From an uncultured Oscillospiraceae bacterium (lineage in GTDB: Bacteria; Bacillota; Clostridia; Oscillospirales; Oscillospiraceae): a DNA stretch of 64,000 bases. A program made the translations under genes and the position numbers. The stretch is taken from the NCBI GenBank assembly GCA_934552825.1, contig CAKTEQ010000005.1:65701-129700 (forward strand). Reading direction: 5' to 3'. How positions within the stretch are numbered: the stretch's first letter is position 1; each line of letters opens with the position of its first letter. Shown one piece after another: positions 16,116 through 23,603 of the stretch. The notes under the pieces are model-generated. The model did not search any database. It saw nothing but the letters and a program-made list of their open reading frames with translations, and was not told the DNA's origin.

Positions 16116-17225
16116 ATGAAAAAGGTACTGGCAATCATCCTGGCACTGTTGATGGTCCTGTCCTTTGCTTCCCTGGCTGCTTGCGGCGAGAAGCAGAAAG
16201 AGACAAAGACACCTGGGACAAACAATGAGCAGACAACAACTACACCTGCTGACGGCGAGATCACAGAGGAAGTCCTGAAGGCTTCCAAGCCCAACGAGTA
16301 TGTTCAGGAAAAGCTGGACGCTGGCTGGGAAGTTCGTATCGACTGGTCCCTGAGCGATGAGAACTACTTTACTCACACACAGCTGGCTGACGCGGCTATC
16401 GCCATGTTCGCCGAGCACGGCTTTGTGGGCACAGTTTATGCGGCTGAGGATAACTCTATCCCCAACCAGATCACACAGCTTGAGAACCTGCTGACAGTTG
16501 GAAAGTCCTCCGGCGTCTGCATCCAGACATCTGACCCCGCTGCTATTAAGGACGTTGTACTTTCCATGCAGGATGCTGGCATCACAGTCGTTATCTACGG
16601 TATCGAGACAGATTATGACACGATCGTAGCAATGGCTGACGTTTACAACGCTGGTTACGGCGCAGCTGTTATGGCAACTGACTGGGTATCCGTCAGATAT
16701 CCCGACGCTAAGGACGGCGAGATCCATGTCGCGGTTCTGGGCGGTCAGATGAACGCTGCTGTCGTCGCTCTGTCCCAGGGCATGAAGGACGGCGTCGCTG
16801 CTGACAGCCGTTTCACTCTGGGCTATGTGGGCGATGCAGAAGGCGACACACTTGAGCACGGTTATGACGGCGCAACAGCCGCTCTGATGGTAGACCCCGA
16901 CATCCGCGTATTCGTCGTTTATCAGATGAGCGCAGGTCTGGGCGTCAACAACTACCTCGAGGCACAGGGCTATGACTTCGGCGAGTTCGGTATCTTCGGC
17001 ACATCCGAGGACGATACGACAGCTGAGATGCTGGAGAAGGCTGCTAATAACCAGTCCTCCTTCCGCGGTACTATCGCAGCCGGCGGCGGTGTTCCCGACA
17101 CAACAGTTGAGGTTATGCTTGAGGCCCTCATCGGCGACGGTGTACCTCTGGGTACACTGAAGATCGACCCCATGAAGGCATGGACATCCACTGACTACAC
17201 CTGCGACTTCACAATCGGCTACTAA
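16116..17225 (+). CDS. solute-binding lipoprotein, array copy 4
   Basis: 369 residues with the same signal peptide, lipobox (LAA-C23) and Thr-rich linker as copies 2 and 3. The binding lobes contain 'DNSIPNQITQLENLL', 'GVCIQTSDPAAI', 'MADVYNAGYGAAVMATDW' and a 'PDAKDGEIHVAVLGG' stretch closer to copy 1 than to copies 2 and 3, which suggests recombination or an older branching. It ends in MKAWTSTDYTCDFTIGY. GAGGAAG precedes the ATG. Last intact member of the array; biased codon use; ligand unknown and no ABC permease nearby. Confidence 0.92.
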   Translation: MKKVLAIILALLMVLSFASLAACGEKQKETKTPGTNNEQTTTTPADGEITEEVLKASKPNEYVQEKLDAGWEVRIDWSLSDENYFTHTQLADAAIAMFAEHGFVGTVYAAEDNSIPNQITQLENLLTVGKSSGVCIQTSDPAAIKDVVLSMQDAGITVVIYGIETDYDTIVAMADVYNAGYGAAVMATDWVSVRYPDAKDGEIHVAVLGGQMNAAVVALSQGMKDGVAADSRFTLGYVGDAEGDTLEHGYDGATAALMVDPDIRVFVVYQMSAGLGVNNYLEAQGYDFGEFGIFGTSEDDTTAEMLEKAANNQSSFRGTIAAGGGVPDTTVEVMLEALIGDGVPLGTLKIDPMKAWTSTDYTCDFTIGY

Positions 17226-17264
17226 TTAAAGAGTCTGCATATAACGCAGCAAAATGAAATGCGG

Positions 17265-17296
17265 GACCGTGCTCTCACTGAGAGCACGGTCCTTTT
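17265..17296 (+). terminator. terminator after binding lipoprotein 4
   Basis: GGACCGTGCTCTCA with its complement, minimal loop, then TTTTG. Confidence 0.8.
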
Positions 17297-17313
17297 GCAT
17301 GGAGCGGAGATGT

Positions 17314-17342
17314 TGTAACAGGTACGGGCGTAATGTATAATA
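17314..17342 (+). promoter_or_regulatory. promoter of D-2-hydroxyacid dehydrogenase gene
   Basis: TTGTAA (17314-17319) and TATAAT (17337-17342), 17-nt spacer. Confidence 0.65.
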
Positions 17343-17372
17343 CCCGTATAAAAGAAGAGGAGGACGCACAGG

Positions 17373-18323
17373 GTGAAAGTTTTTGCATATGCCTGCCGCG
17401 GGTATGATGAGGCCCCGCTTTTCGAAAAGCACGCCGGGACGCTGGGAATAGAGATAGGGATGACTCCGGATATACTGAAAGAGGAAACGCTGCATTTGGC
17501 GGAGGGCTGCCGGTATATCAGCACGGTCACAACGCGCCTGGACGCATCTCTACTTGACGGGCTGAAGGTAATGGGCGTCAGGCTCGTGTCCACGCGGACC
17601 ATTGGCTATGAGACGATAGATATCGAATATGCCCGGAAGATAGGTATACATATTTCAAACGTGAGCTACGCGCCGGAGAGTGTGGCGGAATATACGCTCA
17701 TGCTGATGCTCGCCGCCCTGCGCCGGGTCGGCGCCATAATGAAGCGCATGGAGCGTGAGAACTTTTCTCTCAAAGGCGTATGCGGCGAGCTGCTCACGGA
17801 TAAGACTATCGGCGTGATCGGCACGGGCAGCATAGGCAGCGCGGTCGTTAAGATGCTCAGAGCATTAGGCTGCCGCGTGTATGTGAACAACAGGCACGGC
17901 GGCGACGTCTGCGGCGGGGAGTATCTGCCGCTGGACGAGCTTTTGAGCCGTTGCGATCTCGTAACGCTCCATACTCCTATGAACGACGGGAATTTCCATA
18001 TGCTCGACGCCACGGCAATAGAGAAAATGCCCCGGGGGACGATCGTAGTGAATACCGCCCGGGGAGCGCTTATAGATACGGACGCCCTTATTGCCGGGCT
18101 AAACAGCGGGCATATTGCCTGCTGCGCGTTGGACGTGGCGGAGGACAGCTTCAGCCGCAAGTCCGGTGACCGTATGGAGACACTGAGGAATATGGAAAAC
18201 GTACTCATCACCCCGCACAGAGCGTTTTATACTGAGAACGCCGTGTCAGAGATGATATACAATTCTCTGCTCAGCTGCAGGCTCACAGAGGACGGAGAGA
18301 AAAATCCGTGGGAGATAGTGTGA
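17373..18323 (+). CDS. D-2-hydroxyacid dehydrogenase (D-lactate dehydrogenase-like)
   Basis: 316 residues. NAD-dependent reduction of a 2-keto acid to the D-hydroxy acid. The Rossmann motif G150-T-G152-S-I-G155 and the catalytic set R230 (NTARG), the acidic residue in DVAEDS (near 257) and H282 (TPHRAFYTENA) are present; 'SYAPESVAEYTLMLMLAALR' (98-117) is the usual inter-domain segment. The PHRAFYT form points to the D-lactate/VanH-type branch, but with no vanA-like ligase nearby a fermentative role is likelier. GTG start with GAGGAGG about 12 nt upstream. Confidence 0.9.
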   Translation: MKVFAYACRGYDEAPLFEKHAGTLGIEIGMTPDILKEETLHLAEGCRYISTVTTRLDASLLDGLKVMGVRLVSTRTIGYETIDIEYARKIGIHISNVSYAPESVAEYTLMLMLAALRRVGAIMKRMERENFSLKGVCGELLTDKTIGVIGTGSIGSAVVKMLRALGCRVYVNNRHGGDVCGGEYLPLDELLSRCDLVTLHTPMNDGNFHMLDATAIEKMPRGTIVVNTARGALIDTDALIAGLNSGHIACCALDVAEDSFSRKSGDRMETLRNMENVLITPHRAFYTENAVSEMIYNSLLSCRLTEDGEKNPWEIV

Positions 18324-18327
18324 GAAA

Positions 18328-18358
18328 ACAGGACAGGCACAGCCTGTCCTGTTTTTTT
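18328..18358 (+). terminator. terminator after D-2-hydroxyacid dehydrogenase
   Basis: 11-bp stem ACAGGACAGGC with its complement, 3-nt loop, then seven T. Confidence 0.9.
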
Positions 18359-18378
18359 GAAAAAATTTAAATTAACTA

Positions 18379-18407
18379 TTGACAACTGAGAGAGCACCTG
18401 CTATACT
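18379..18407 (+). promoter_or_regulatory. promoter of the Fur-family regulator gene
   Basis: TTGACA (18379-18384) and TATACT (18402-18407), 17-nt spacer. Confidence 0.75.
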
Positions 18408-18409
18408 AA

Positions 18410-18430
18410 CAATAGTAATAATCGTTATTG
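18410..18430 (+). promoter_or_regulatory. putative Fur/PerR-type operator
   Basis: Imperfect palindrome with AATAA/TTATT inner arms around TCG and outer CAATA/TATTG arms, 2 nt past the -10 box of a Fur-family gene. AT-rich composition and position fit negative autoregulation by a PerR-like repressor. Confidence 0.55.
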
Positions 18431-18444
18431 ATTAGGAGAAAGCA

Positions 18445-18834
18445 ATGGAAAGAGCAAAGCGTTACAGTAAAAAACGTGAAGCTATTCTCGCATGTATCCG
18501 CGGTACAAAGTCGCACCCGGATGCCGAATGGGTCTATGAAAAGCTCAAGGACGAGTTCCCGGACTTGAGCCTCGGTACGGTATACCGGAATATTGCCCGA
18601 TTCAAGGAGGAGGGAGAGATAATTTCCCTTGGCACCGTGAATGGCGTTGAGCGCTTCGACGGAAACGTGAAGCCCCACGGGCATATGGTGTGCAGGATAT
18701 GCGCGAGAGTGATAGATATGCCGGACGATGTGGAGATAACCGTGCCGCCTGTGGCGGGGTTCAACGCCGAGCGGTGCGAGGTGTTCATCCATGGTGTCTG
18801 CGCTGATTGTGCTCACAACACCGAGAGTGTGTGA
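18445..18834 (+). CDS. Fur-family repressor, PerR-like
   Basis: 129 residues. Winged-helix DNA-binding domain at about 5-65 ('HPDAEWVYEKLKDEFPDLSLGTVYRNI') and a dimerisation/metal domain with the structural zinc cysteines C83-x2-C86 and C119-x2-C122, plus regulatory-site His/Asp candidates H24, D72, H78 and H80. Fur-family members sense iron, zinc or peroxide; the PerR guess rests on the reverse rubrerythrin gene immediately downstream. GGAGAAAG lies before the ATG. Confidence 0.88.
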   Translation: MERAKRYSKKREAILACIRGTKSHPDAEWVYEKLKDEFPDLSLGTVYRNIARFKEEGEIISLGTVNGVERFDGNVKPHGHMVCRICARVIDMPDDVEITVPPVAGFNAERCEVFIHGVCADCAHNTESV

Positions 18835-18883
18835 TATATTTTGTCTGACTTATAATTTTGAAAAGCTTTAGGAGGAAATTAAA

Positions 18884-19426
18884 ATGGCTAAGTGGGTTTG
18901 CAGTGTTTGTGGTTACGTTCATGAAGGCGATACAGCTCCCGAGTCCTGCCCTGTTTGCAAGGCTCCCGCGGAGAAGTTTAAGAAGATGGAAGGCGAGATG
19001 ACATGGGCTTCCGAGCACGTTGTCGGCGTGGCTCAGGGCGCTCCCGAGGACATCATCGCTGATCTGCGTTCCAACTTTGAGGGCGAGTGCAGCGAGGTCG
19101 GTATGTACCTGGCTATGGCTCGTGTGGCACACCGTGAGGGTTATCCTGAGATTGGTCTCTACTGGGAGAAGGCTGCATACGAAGAGGCTGAGCACGCTGC
19201 AAAGTTTGCGGAGCTCCTGGGCGAGGTCGTAACGGAGAGCACAAAGAAGAACCTGGAAATGCGCGTTGAGGCTGAGTACGGCGCAACAGCGGGCAAGACA
19301 GATCTGGCAAAGCGCGCAAAGGCGCTGAACCTGGATGCTATCCACGATACCGTCCACGAAATGGCCCGCGACGAAGCCCGCCACGGCAAGGCACTGAAGG
19401 GTCTGCTGGAGCGTTACTTCGGCTAA
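18884..19426 (+). CDS. reverse rubrerythrin (peroxide/oxygen detoxification)
   Basis: 180 residues. A rubredoxin domain comes first (C6-x2-C9 and C22-x2-C25), then the diiron four-helix ferritin-like domain with carboxylates around E66-E71, E100-E103/H104 and the C-terminal 'MARDEARHGK'. Domain order is opposite to classical rubrerythrin, matching the reverse rubrerythrins of clostridia, which reduce H2O2 and O2 with NADH via partner flavoproteins. AGGAGG stands 9 nt before the ATG. Codon bias suggests high expression. It is probably part of the regulon of the PerR-like gene just upstream. Confidence 0.93.
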   Translation: MAKWVCSVCGYVHEGDTAPESCPVCKAPAEKFKKMEGEMTWASEHVVGVAQGAPEDIIADLRSNFEGECSEVGMYLAMARVAHREGYPEIGLYWEKAAYEEAEHAAKFAELLGEVVTESTKKNLEMRVEAEYGATAGKTDLAKRAKALNLDAIHDTVHEMARDEARHGKALKGLLERYFG

Positions 19427-19450
19427 GAATAAAATATAAAATCAGAGAAT

Positions 19451-19486
19451 TAAAAGAGGAAGCACCAAAAGATGCTTCCTCTTTTA
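19451..19486. terminator. bidirectional terminator between rubrerythrin and MFS genes
   Basis: 14-bp stem TAAAAGAGGAAGCA with its complement, 8-nt loop; A-rich on the left and T-rich on the right so it can serve both converging genes. Confidence 0.85.
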
Positions 19487-19627
19487 ATCATTTGCCATAA
19501 GTATAGAGGTTTGGGGTCAGTTCGGCGCAGATTGGACGGTAACGCCGACATATGGATTATCTACGGCGCTGAAATATTCAAAACACTCCCGGCGGGGAAA
19601 ATCACCGGGGAAATGCCCACTCAAAAC

Positions 19628-20905
19628 TCAGGAAATTTCCGCCTCGCCCGCTTCCTCGGGGAAGGGCATCCTGCCGTGGGTGCGGCGGTAAAGGGGAATG
19701 AATGTCATAGGCACGAACAGAAGGGTTATCACGACACCGGCAATATACATGGGTATATAGCTGCCCGTCGTGTCATAGATCGCGCCTATCATAAGAGGGC
19801 CAAGGGACATGCCGCCCATAAGGAAGAACGAGGTCATGCCGTAAATACTGCCGTACTCCTTCATGCCGAAGATGTCGGGTATAACGCTGTTGAGAAATAC
19901 GCTGGAGAGGCGGCTGCCGATGGCAAAAACTAGAACGAAGAGTACTACGACAGTAAAATTGCCGCAGCCGGGCATCATGAGATAGGCGACGATCTGGAGT
20001 ATGGCCAGCGCGCTCATGACCTTCAGCGTGCCCCGCCTGTCCGCAAGCCAACCGCACAGGGCGGATACGCCCGAACCGAACACGTTGAATACCATGATGA
20101 GGTTTGAGGTAGTCACGGAGGACCAGCCGCAGTCGCTCATGAGCATTGGGCCGAGGTACTGCATGACGCCGAAGGATAGTACGTTCGCGAGGAATACGCC
20201 CACGCAGAAAAACCAGAAGGAGGGCATCCTGACGACGTCCCTGAAGGCAAAGCCTGTGCCCGCGGGCGCGGGGGCGGGGTTTTCGCCGTGATCGGAGGTG
20301 CGGTAGGGTGTGAGTCCCATTTTATCCGGCGCCGGCGTCGCAAGAGGGAGTATGAGCGCCATGAGCAGCAGGTTCACCGCCGCCAGAGCGCCATATGCCT
20401 CGCGCCAGCTGAAGGCGTCTATGAAGATACGGCTCAGGTACATGAAGGAAATGCTGCCCACGCAGGGGCCGATAAACAGTATAGACTGGGCTGTGGAGCG
20501 CCGGTCCTCAAACCATGAATTTACGATAAGGGTTGCGGGGATGCCGGAGGCAAAGGCGAAAGCGGCGCCGCGGACAATGCTCACAAGATAAAAGACAAGG
20601 AGCGACGAAGATACCGCGTAACCGAGTATGCACAGAGCGTGGATAAGCAGGGACAGGAAGAGGATCAGCTTCATTTTGCCTGGGTATTTTGTAAAGACCT
20701 TCCCTATGAATGGGGAGAGGATCATAGCCGCCAGGCAGGAAAACGTGTAGTAAAGGGAAAACTGCACCTGCGTAAAGCCAAGATGCTGGGCGACGGGTTC
20801 GTAGAAAAGTGTCAGGCCTGTGCCGTTCAGCCCGACGGTGGCGGCGAGGAGCAGGGTAGCGCCGAGCAGATTGCGCCACGGAGTGTATTTTTGGCGAGCA
20901 GTCAT
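19628..20905 (-). CDS. MFS carrier, OFA-like, second copy
   Basis: 425 residues, 12 predicted membrane helices. The N-terminal region 'TVGLNGTGLTLFYEPVAQHLGFT' and the loop 'GKVFTKYPGKMK' parallel the first carrier at 4.4-5.7 kb, so the two are paralogues. The middle loop (around 'PDKMGLTPYRTSDHGENPAPAPAGTG') is hydrophilic and Pro/Ala rich. AGGAGGTACCC precedes the ATG. Cytoplasmic membrane; probably exchanges or imports a small organic anion, substrate unknown. It is transcribed alone from a promoter 75 to 100 nt upstream. Confidence 0.87.
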   Translation of the reverse strand: MTARQKYTPWRNLLGATLLLAATVGLNGTGLTLFYEPVAQHLGFTQVQFSLYYTFSCLAAMILSPFIGKVFTKYPGKMKLILFLSLLIHALCILGYAVSSSLLVFYLVSIVRGAAFAFASGIPATLIVNSWFEDRRSTAQSILFIGPCVGSISFMYLSRIFIDAFSWREAYGALAAVNLLLMALILPLATPAPDKMGLTPYRTSDHGENPAPAPAGTGFAFRDVVRMPSFWFFCVGVFLANVLSFGVMQYLGPMLMSDCGWSSVTTSNLIMVFNVFGSGVSALCGWLADRRGTLKVMSALAILQIVAYLMMPGCGNFTVVVLFVLVFAIGSRLSSVFLNSVIPDIFGMKEYGSIYGMTSFFLMGGMSLGPLMIGAIYDTTGSYIPMYIAGVVITLLFVPMTFIPLYRRTHGRMPFPEEAGEAEIS

Positions 20906-20978
20906 GGGTACCTCCTGTTGCGGCCCACCTTGCCGGGCGATACCGGCGGCAGGTGTGTTGATTTTCAGCTATGTAATG

Positions 20979-21008
20979 ATTCTACCACCGACTATGGGAG
21001 AAAGTCAA
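20979..21008 (-). promoter_or_regulatory. promoter of the second MFS gene
   Basis: On the minus strand TTGACT (21008-21003) and TAGAAT (20984-20979) with an 18-nt spacer. Confidence 0.6.
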
Positions 21009-21033
21009 CATAGGGGTACTCTGCAAAAAAGTA

Positions 21034-21064
21034 AAGGGGCGGACACTTCGGCGCGTCCGCCCCT
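21034..21064 (-). terminator. terminator of the PII-like/DUF1538 operon
   Basis: Stem AGGGGCGGAC with its complement; on the minus strand it is followed by TTTACTTTTTT. Confidence 0.75.
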
Positions 21065-21076
21065 GTTTTATGCTGT

Positions 21077-21748
21077 TCAGGTCTGTTCCAGAATGCTGAA
21101 ACCAGCCACCTCGCTCACGGGCAGGGAGAAAGTTATGGCTCCGGCTTTAGTGTCGGGACCGGCTTTCTGCAGGATGGCGCGCATTATCTCACCCTTCTGA
21201 TGGGCGGCTGAGACTATGAGCACCAGCTCCTTCTCCTGGGCTATGGAGATGTTATAGAACTTCGGTGCGCCCGCCGCACCTGTGCCCTTGGCGTGGAGAA
21301 CGGTACCGCCTCTCGCCCCGGCGGAGCGGGCGGCGTTCATGACGGTATCGGTGCTGCCCTCGTTGCATATTACCACGATAAGTTCATAGGCAAAGTTCAG
21401 CTCAGGGGGCTGGGCTGCCGCCTTGTGCTCGCCGTTAAGAAAAGCCAATGTTTTTCCTCCTCCCACACTTTTGACCGGCACGGCTATAACGATCCCGTGC
21501 TCCGGTACGCCTATATGCATATAACGCTTCTGGAGCGCTATGAACTCAGCGGTTTTCCCACTGCTCGCCACGGTCATGACCACGCGCTTTTCGTTAGACT
21601 CTATGCCCAGCAGGTCGAGCATACTCTGTACGGCGGTGCCCCGTCCGCGCAGGACCACGGTCAGGGGAAGCCCCAACTGGGTGCACAGCGAAGTTATGGT
21701 GTCCAAGGCTTCGGGCTTGATTATGGATATCACGTAGTTCATGCGCAA
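21077..21748 (-). CDS. tandem PII-like signalling protein (two PII-type domains)
   Basis: 223 residues, about twice the length of a PII protein. Residues 1-100 ('YVISIIKPEALDTITSLC', 'VVLRGRGTA') and 112-223 ('ELIVVICNEGSTDTVMNAAR', 'ARGGTVLHAKGTGA', 'ELVLIVSAAHQKGEIMRAIL') each follow the ferredoxin-like PII pattern of a strand, helix, T-loop region, strand, helix. PII-type proteins are trimeric sensors that gate transporters. The start overlaps the 3' end of the upstream DUF1538 membrane-protein gene by 10 nt, so the two are translationally coupled and probably act together. The canonical uridylylated T-loop Tyr motif is not evident. Ligand unknown. Confidence 0.78.
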   Translation of the reverse strand: MRMNYVISIIKPEALDTITSLCTQLGLPLTVVLRGRGTAVQSMLDLLGIESNEKRVVMTVASSGKTAEFIALQKRYMHIGVPEHGIVIAVPVKSVGGGKTLAFLNGEHKAAAQPPELNFAYELIVVICNEGSTDTVMNAARSAGARGGTVLHAKGTGAAGAPKFYNISIAQEKELVLIVSAAHQKGEIMRAILQKAGPDTKAGAITFSLPVSEVAGFSILEQT

Positions 21749-23241
21749 TCCACCTCCCAGAGCTCGATGATGTCGAATTCACCGTATTTTTCGGGTGCTC
21801 TCTCCGCAAGCTTCGCTTTGCGGCGGTAGAGAAGTCCAACGACCTGGATGGACAGCAGGGGCATCATCGCCACCATCGCCACAATGCCGAAGGCGTCCCG
21901 GAGCACATTGCCGCCGAGGGCGATGCTGGCGCCCATGACAAATTGCAGCATGAACGTGGCGGTCATGGGACCGGAGGCGACGCCGCCGGAGTCAAAGGCG
22001 ATGGCCGTATAGATATCCGGAACGAAGAATGAAAGCCCTAGGGCGATCACGTATCCCGGCGTCAGGAACCACATTATAGATACGCCCGTCACGACACGCA
22101 GCATGGATATGCCCATTGCGAGCGCTATGGCTATTGACAGGCTGAGTTTTATAGCCTTTCCCGGGATAGCACCGGCGCTAACATCTTCGATCTGCTTTTC
22201 AAGCACGCTGACGGCGGGCTCGGCGGATATTATGAACCAGCCGAGGAGCATTGCCAAGGGAATGAGCAGGAATTTGGCGCTGCCCGCGAGCTGTGCACCG
22301 AGTTCTGCGCCAAGAGTCGAGAAGCCCACGTTCACACCTGTGAGGAAAAGGACAAGCCCTACATAGGTATAGGCAAGACCGATAAGCTTTTTAGCAAGGC
22401 TGCGGACGCTGAGGTGCAGCAGCGTGGGCTGGAAGATGAGAAATATGGCGACTATGGGCAGCATGGAGACCGCAATCTCCTTGAGATATACGGGAATTGC
22501 GGAGAGAAAGGCGCCGCCGATGGCCGTGGTGCTGGAGTAATGGGTGGTGCTGAGGAGCGCCACCGCCTCGCTGTCCCGGTAGAACAGCCCCAGGATCAGC
22601 ACGGACAGGATCGGACCCACTGAACAGAGGGCGACAAGACCGAAGCTGTCCGCCTCGGCGCGCTCATCGCTGCGGATGTTGGACACGCCCACGCCCATAG
22701 CCAGGATGAACGGGACGGTCATGGGACCGGTGGTCACGCCGCCTGAATCGAAGGCTATACTGAGAAAGTCCTTGCTTGTGAAGGATGCCAAGATGAAGAT
22801 AAGGACGTATGAGCCGATGAGGAGCCAGCGCAGCTTTGCGCCGGTGACGATGCGCAGCATGCACACCGCCATGAAAAAGCCCACACCCACGCCAACCGTC
22901 ATGAGCAGCACGGTACCGTTAATATGAGGGACCGTCTGGGCGAGCACCTGGAGATCAGGCTCGGCTACGGTAATGGAAAAGCCCAGAAGAAAGCTGACAA
23001 TCAGAATAAGGGGCAGATTTTTGGTTCTCGTGAGCGCCGTGCCTATCTTATTGCCGATAGGAGTCATGAACTGATCCGCACCGAGGGAAAAAAGCCCCAT
23101 ACCGACCACCAGAAGTATCGCGCCGATGATGAAGCACAGGAGCAGATCCGGCTGCATTGGAGATATGAAAAGGCAGAGCAGCGCCACGATGACCGCTATG
23201 GGCAGCACCGAGATGGCGGATTCCTTTATTTTCTCTGCCAA
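21739..23241 (-). CDS. DUF1538 multi-pass membrane protein (internally duplicated)
   Basis: 500 residues, very hydrophobic, about 12 to 14 membrane helices. Two homologous halves are visible: 'SFLLGFSITVAEPDLQVL ... AFDSGGVTTGPMT' (about 85-185) and 'GWFIISAEPAVSVLEKQI ... AFDSGGVASGPMT' (about 335-435). The conserved acidic AEP and DSGG motifs in membrane segments suggest a transport path; function is not established for DUF1538. The TTG start at 23241 gives a typical N-terminus but has no good ribosome site; GGAGGG lies further up (23282-23277) with an in-frame ATC at 23271, so the true start may be noncanonical or upstream. Coupled to the PII-like gene. Confidence 0.82.
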   Translation of the reverse strand: MAEKIKESAISVLPIAVIVALLCLFISPMQPDLLLCFIIGAILLVVGMGLFSLGADQFMTPIGNKIGTALTRTKNLPLILIVSFLLGFSITVAEPDLQVLAQTVPHINGTVLLMTVGVGVGFFMAVCMLRIVTGAKLRWLLIGSYVLIFILASFTSKDFLSIAFDSGGVTTGPMTVPFILAMGVGVSNIRSDERAEADSFGLVALCSVGPILSVLILGLFYRDSEAVALLSTTHYSSTTAIGGAFLSAIPVYLKEIAVSMLPIVAIFLIFQPTLLHLSVRSLAKKLIGLAYTYVGLVLFLTGVNVGFSTLGAELGAQLAGSAKFLLIPLAMLLGWFIISAEPAVSVLEKQIEDVSAGAIPGKAIKLSLSIAIALAMGISMLRVVTGVSIMWFLTPGYVIALGLSFFVPDIYTAIAFDSGGVASGPMTATFMLQFVMGASIALGGNVLRDAFGIVAMVAMMPLLSIQVVGLLYRRKAKLAERAPEKYGEFDIIELWEVDCA

Positions 23242-23359
23242 GGCGATGTGGCTGTTACTGAAATTCCTGATAGTATCCCTCCTGCTGTATACTCTAAAGC
23301 TTATATGATGAACTAAATTATATCATAGAACAGCCTTCAAAGCAAGGGCAGCAGCGGCG

Positions 23360-23497
23360 CTATTTCCTGCGGTCGGGTATCAGCCCGGGGATAAGCCCGC
23401 ATTTCGGGCAGCAACGGGCGTGCCGGGGAAGCGTCGTGCCGCAGTTTTTGCAGAAGCGCTTCGGCTGATCAGTACTGTCGCCGGCGATTTTACTCAT
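23360..23497 (-). CDS. small zinc-ribbon protein, 45 aa
   Basis: A 45-residue frame with two zinc knuckles: C16-x2-C19-G and C30-x2-C33-G, the spacing of a zinc ribbon, in a basic background ending in PDRRK. GAGAGGA stands about 9 nt before the ATG. It is divergent from a ribbon-helix-helix gene, with about 105 nt of AT-rich DNA between them. The role is unknown; small zinc ribbons often act as nucleic-acid binding or regulatory adaptors. The perfect CxxCG pairs make a chance frame unlikely. Confidence 0.75.
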   Translation of the reverse strand: MSKIAGDSTDQPKRFCKNCGTTLPRHARCCPKCGLIPGLIPDRRK

Positions 23498-23516
23498 TGC
23501 AAGACATCCTCTCTTA

Positions 23517-23554
23517 TATATTACAAAATAATATATAATTGTAGTATATTACAA
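23517..23554. repeat. direct repeat TATATTACAA in a divergent promoter region
   Basis: TATATTACAA occurs at 23517-23526 and 23545-23554, 28 bp (close to three helical turns) apart, between the zinc-ribbon and ribbon-helix-helix genes. Ribbon-helix-helix proteins typically bind such tandem sites, so this is a candidate autoregulatory operator. Confidence 0.4.
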
Positions 23555-23603
23555 GGGCAACTGTCAATCTATAATTTTATTACAGATTGAGAGGTGCAGA
23601 CAT

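Noticed and set aside
10939..17225. Repeats read as a CRISPR or satellite array
   Set aside because: The similarity is between whole protein genes of about 1.1 kb with coding-type divergence, not short identical repeats.
17373..18323. vanH of a vancomycin-resistance cluster
   Set aside because: No D-Ala-D-Lac ligase or vanX neighbour; the motifs fit any D-lactate-type dehydrogenase.
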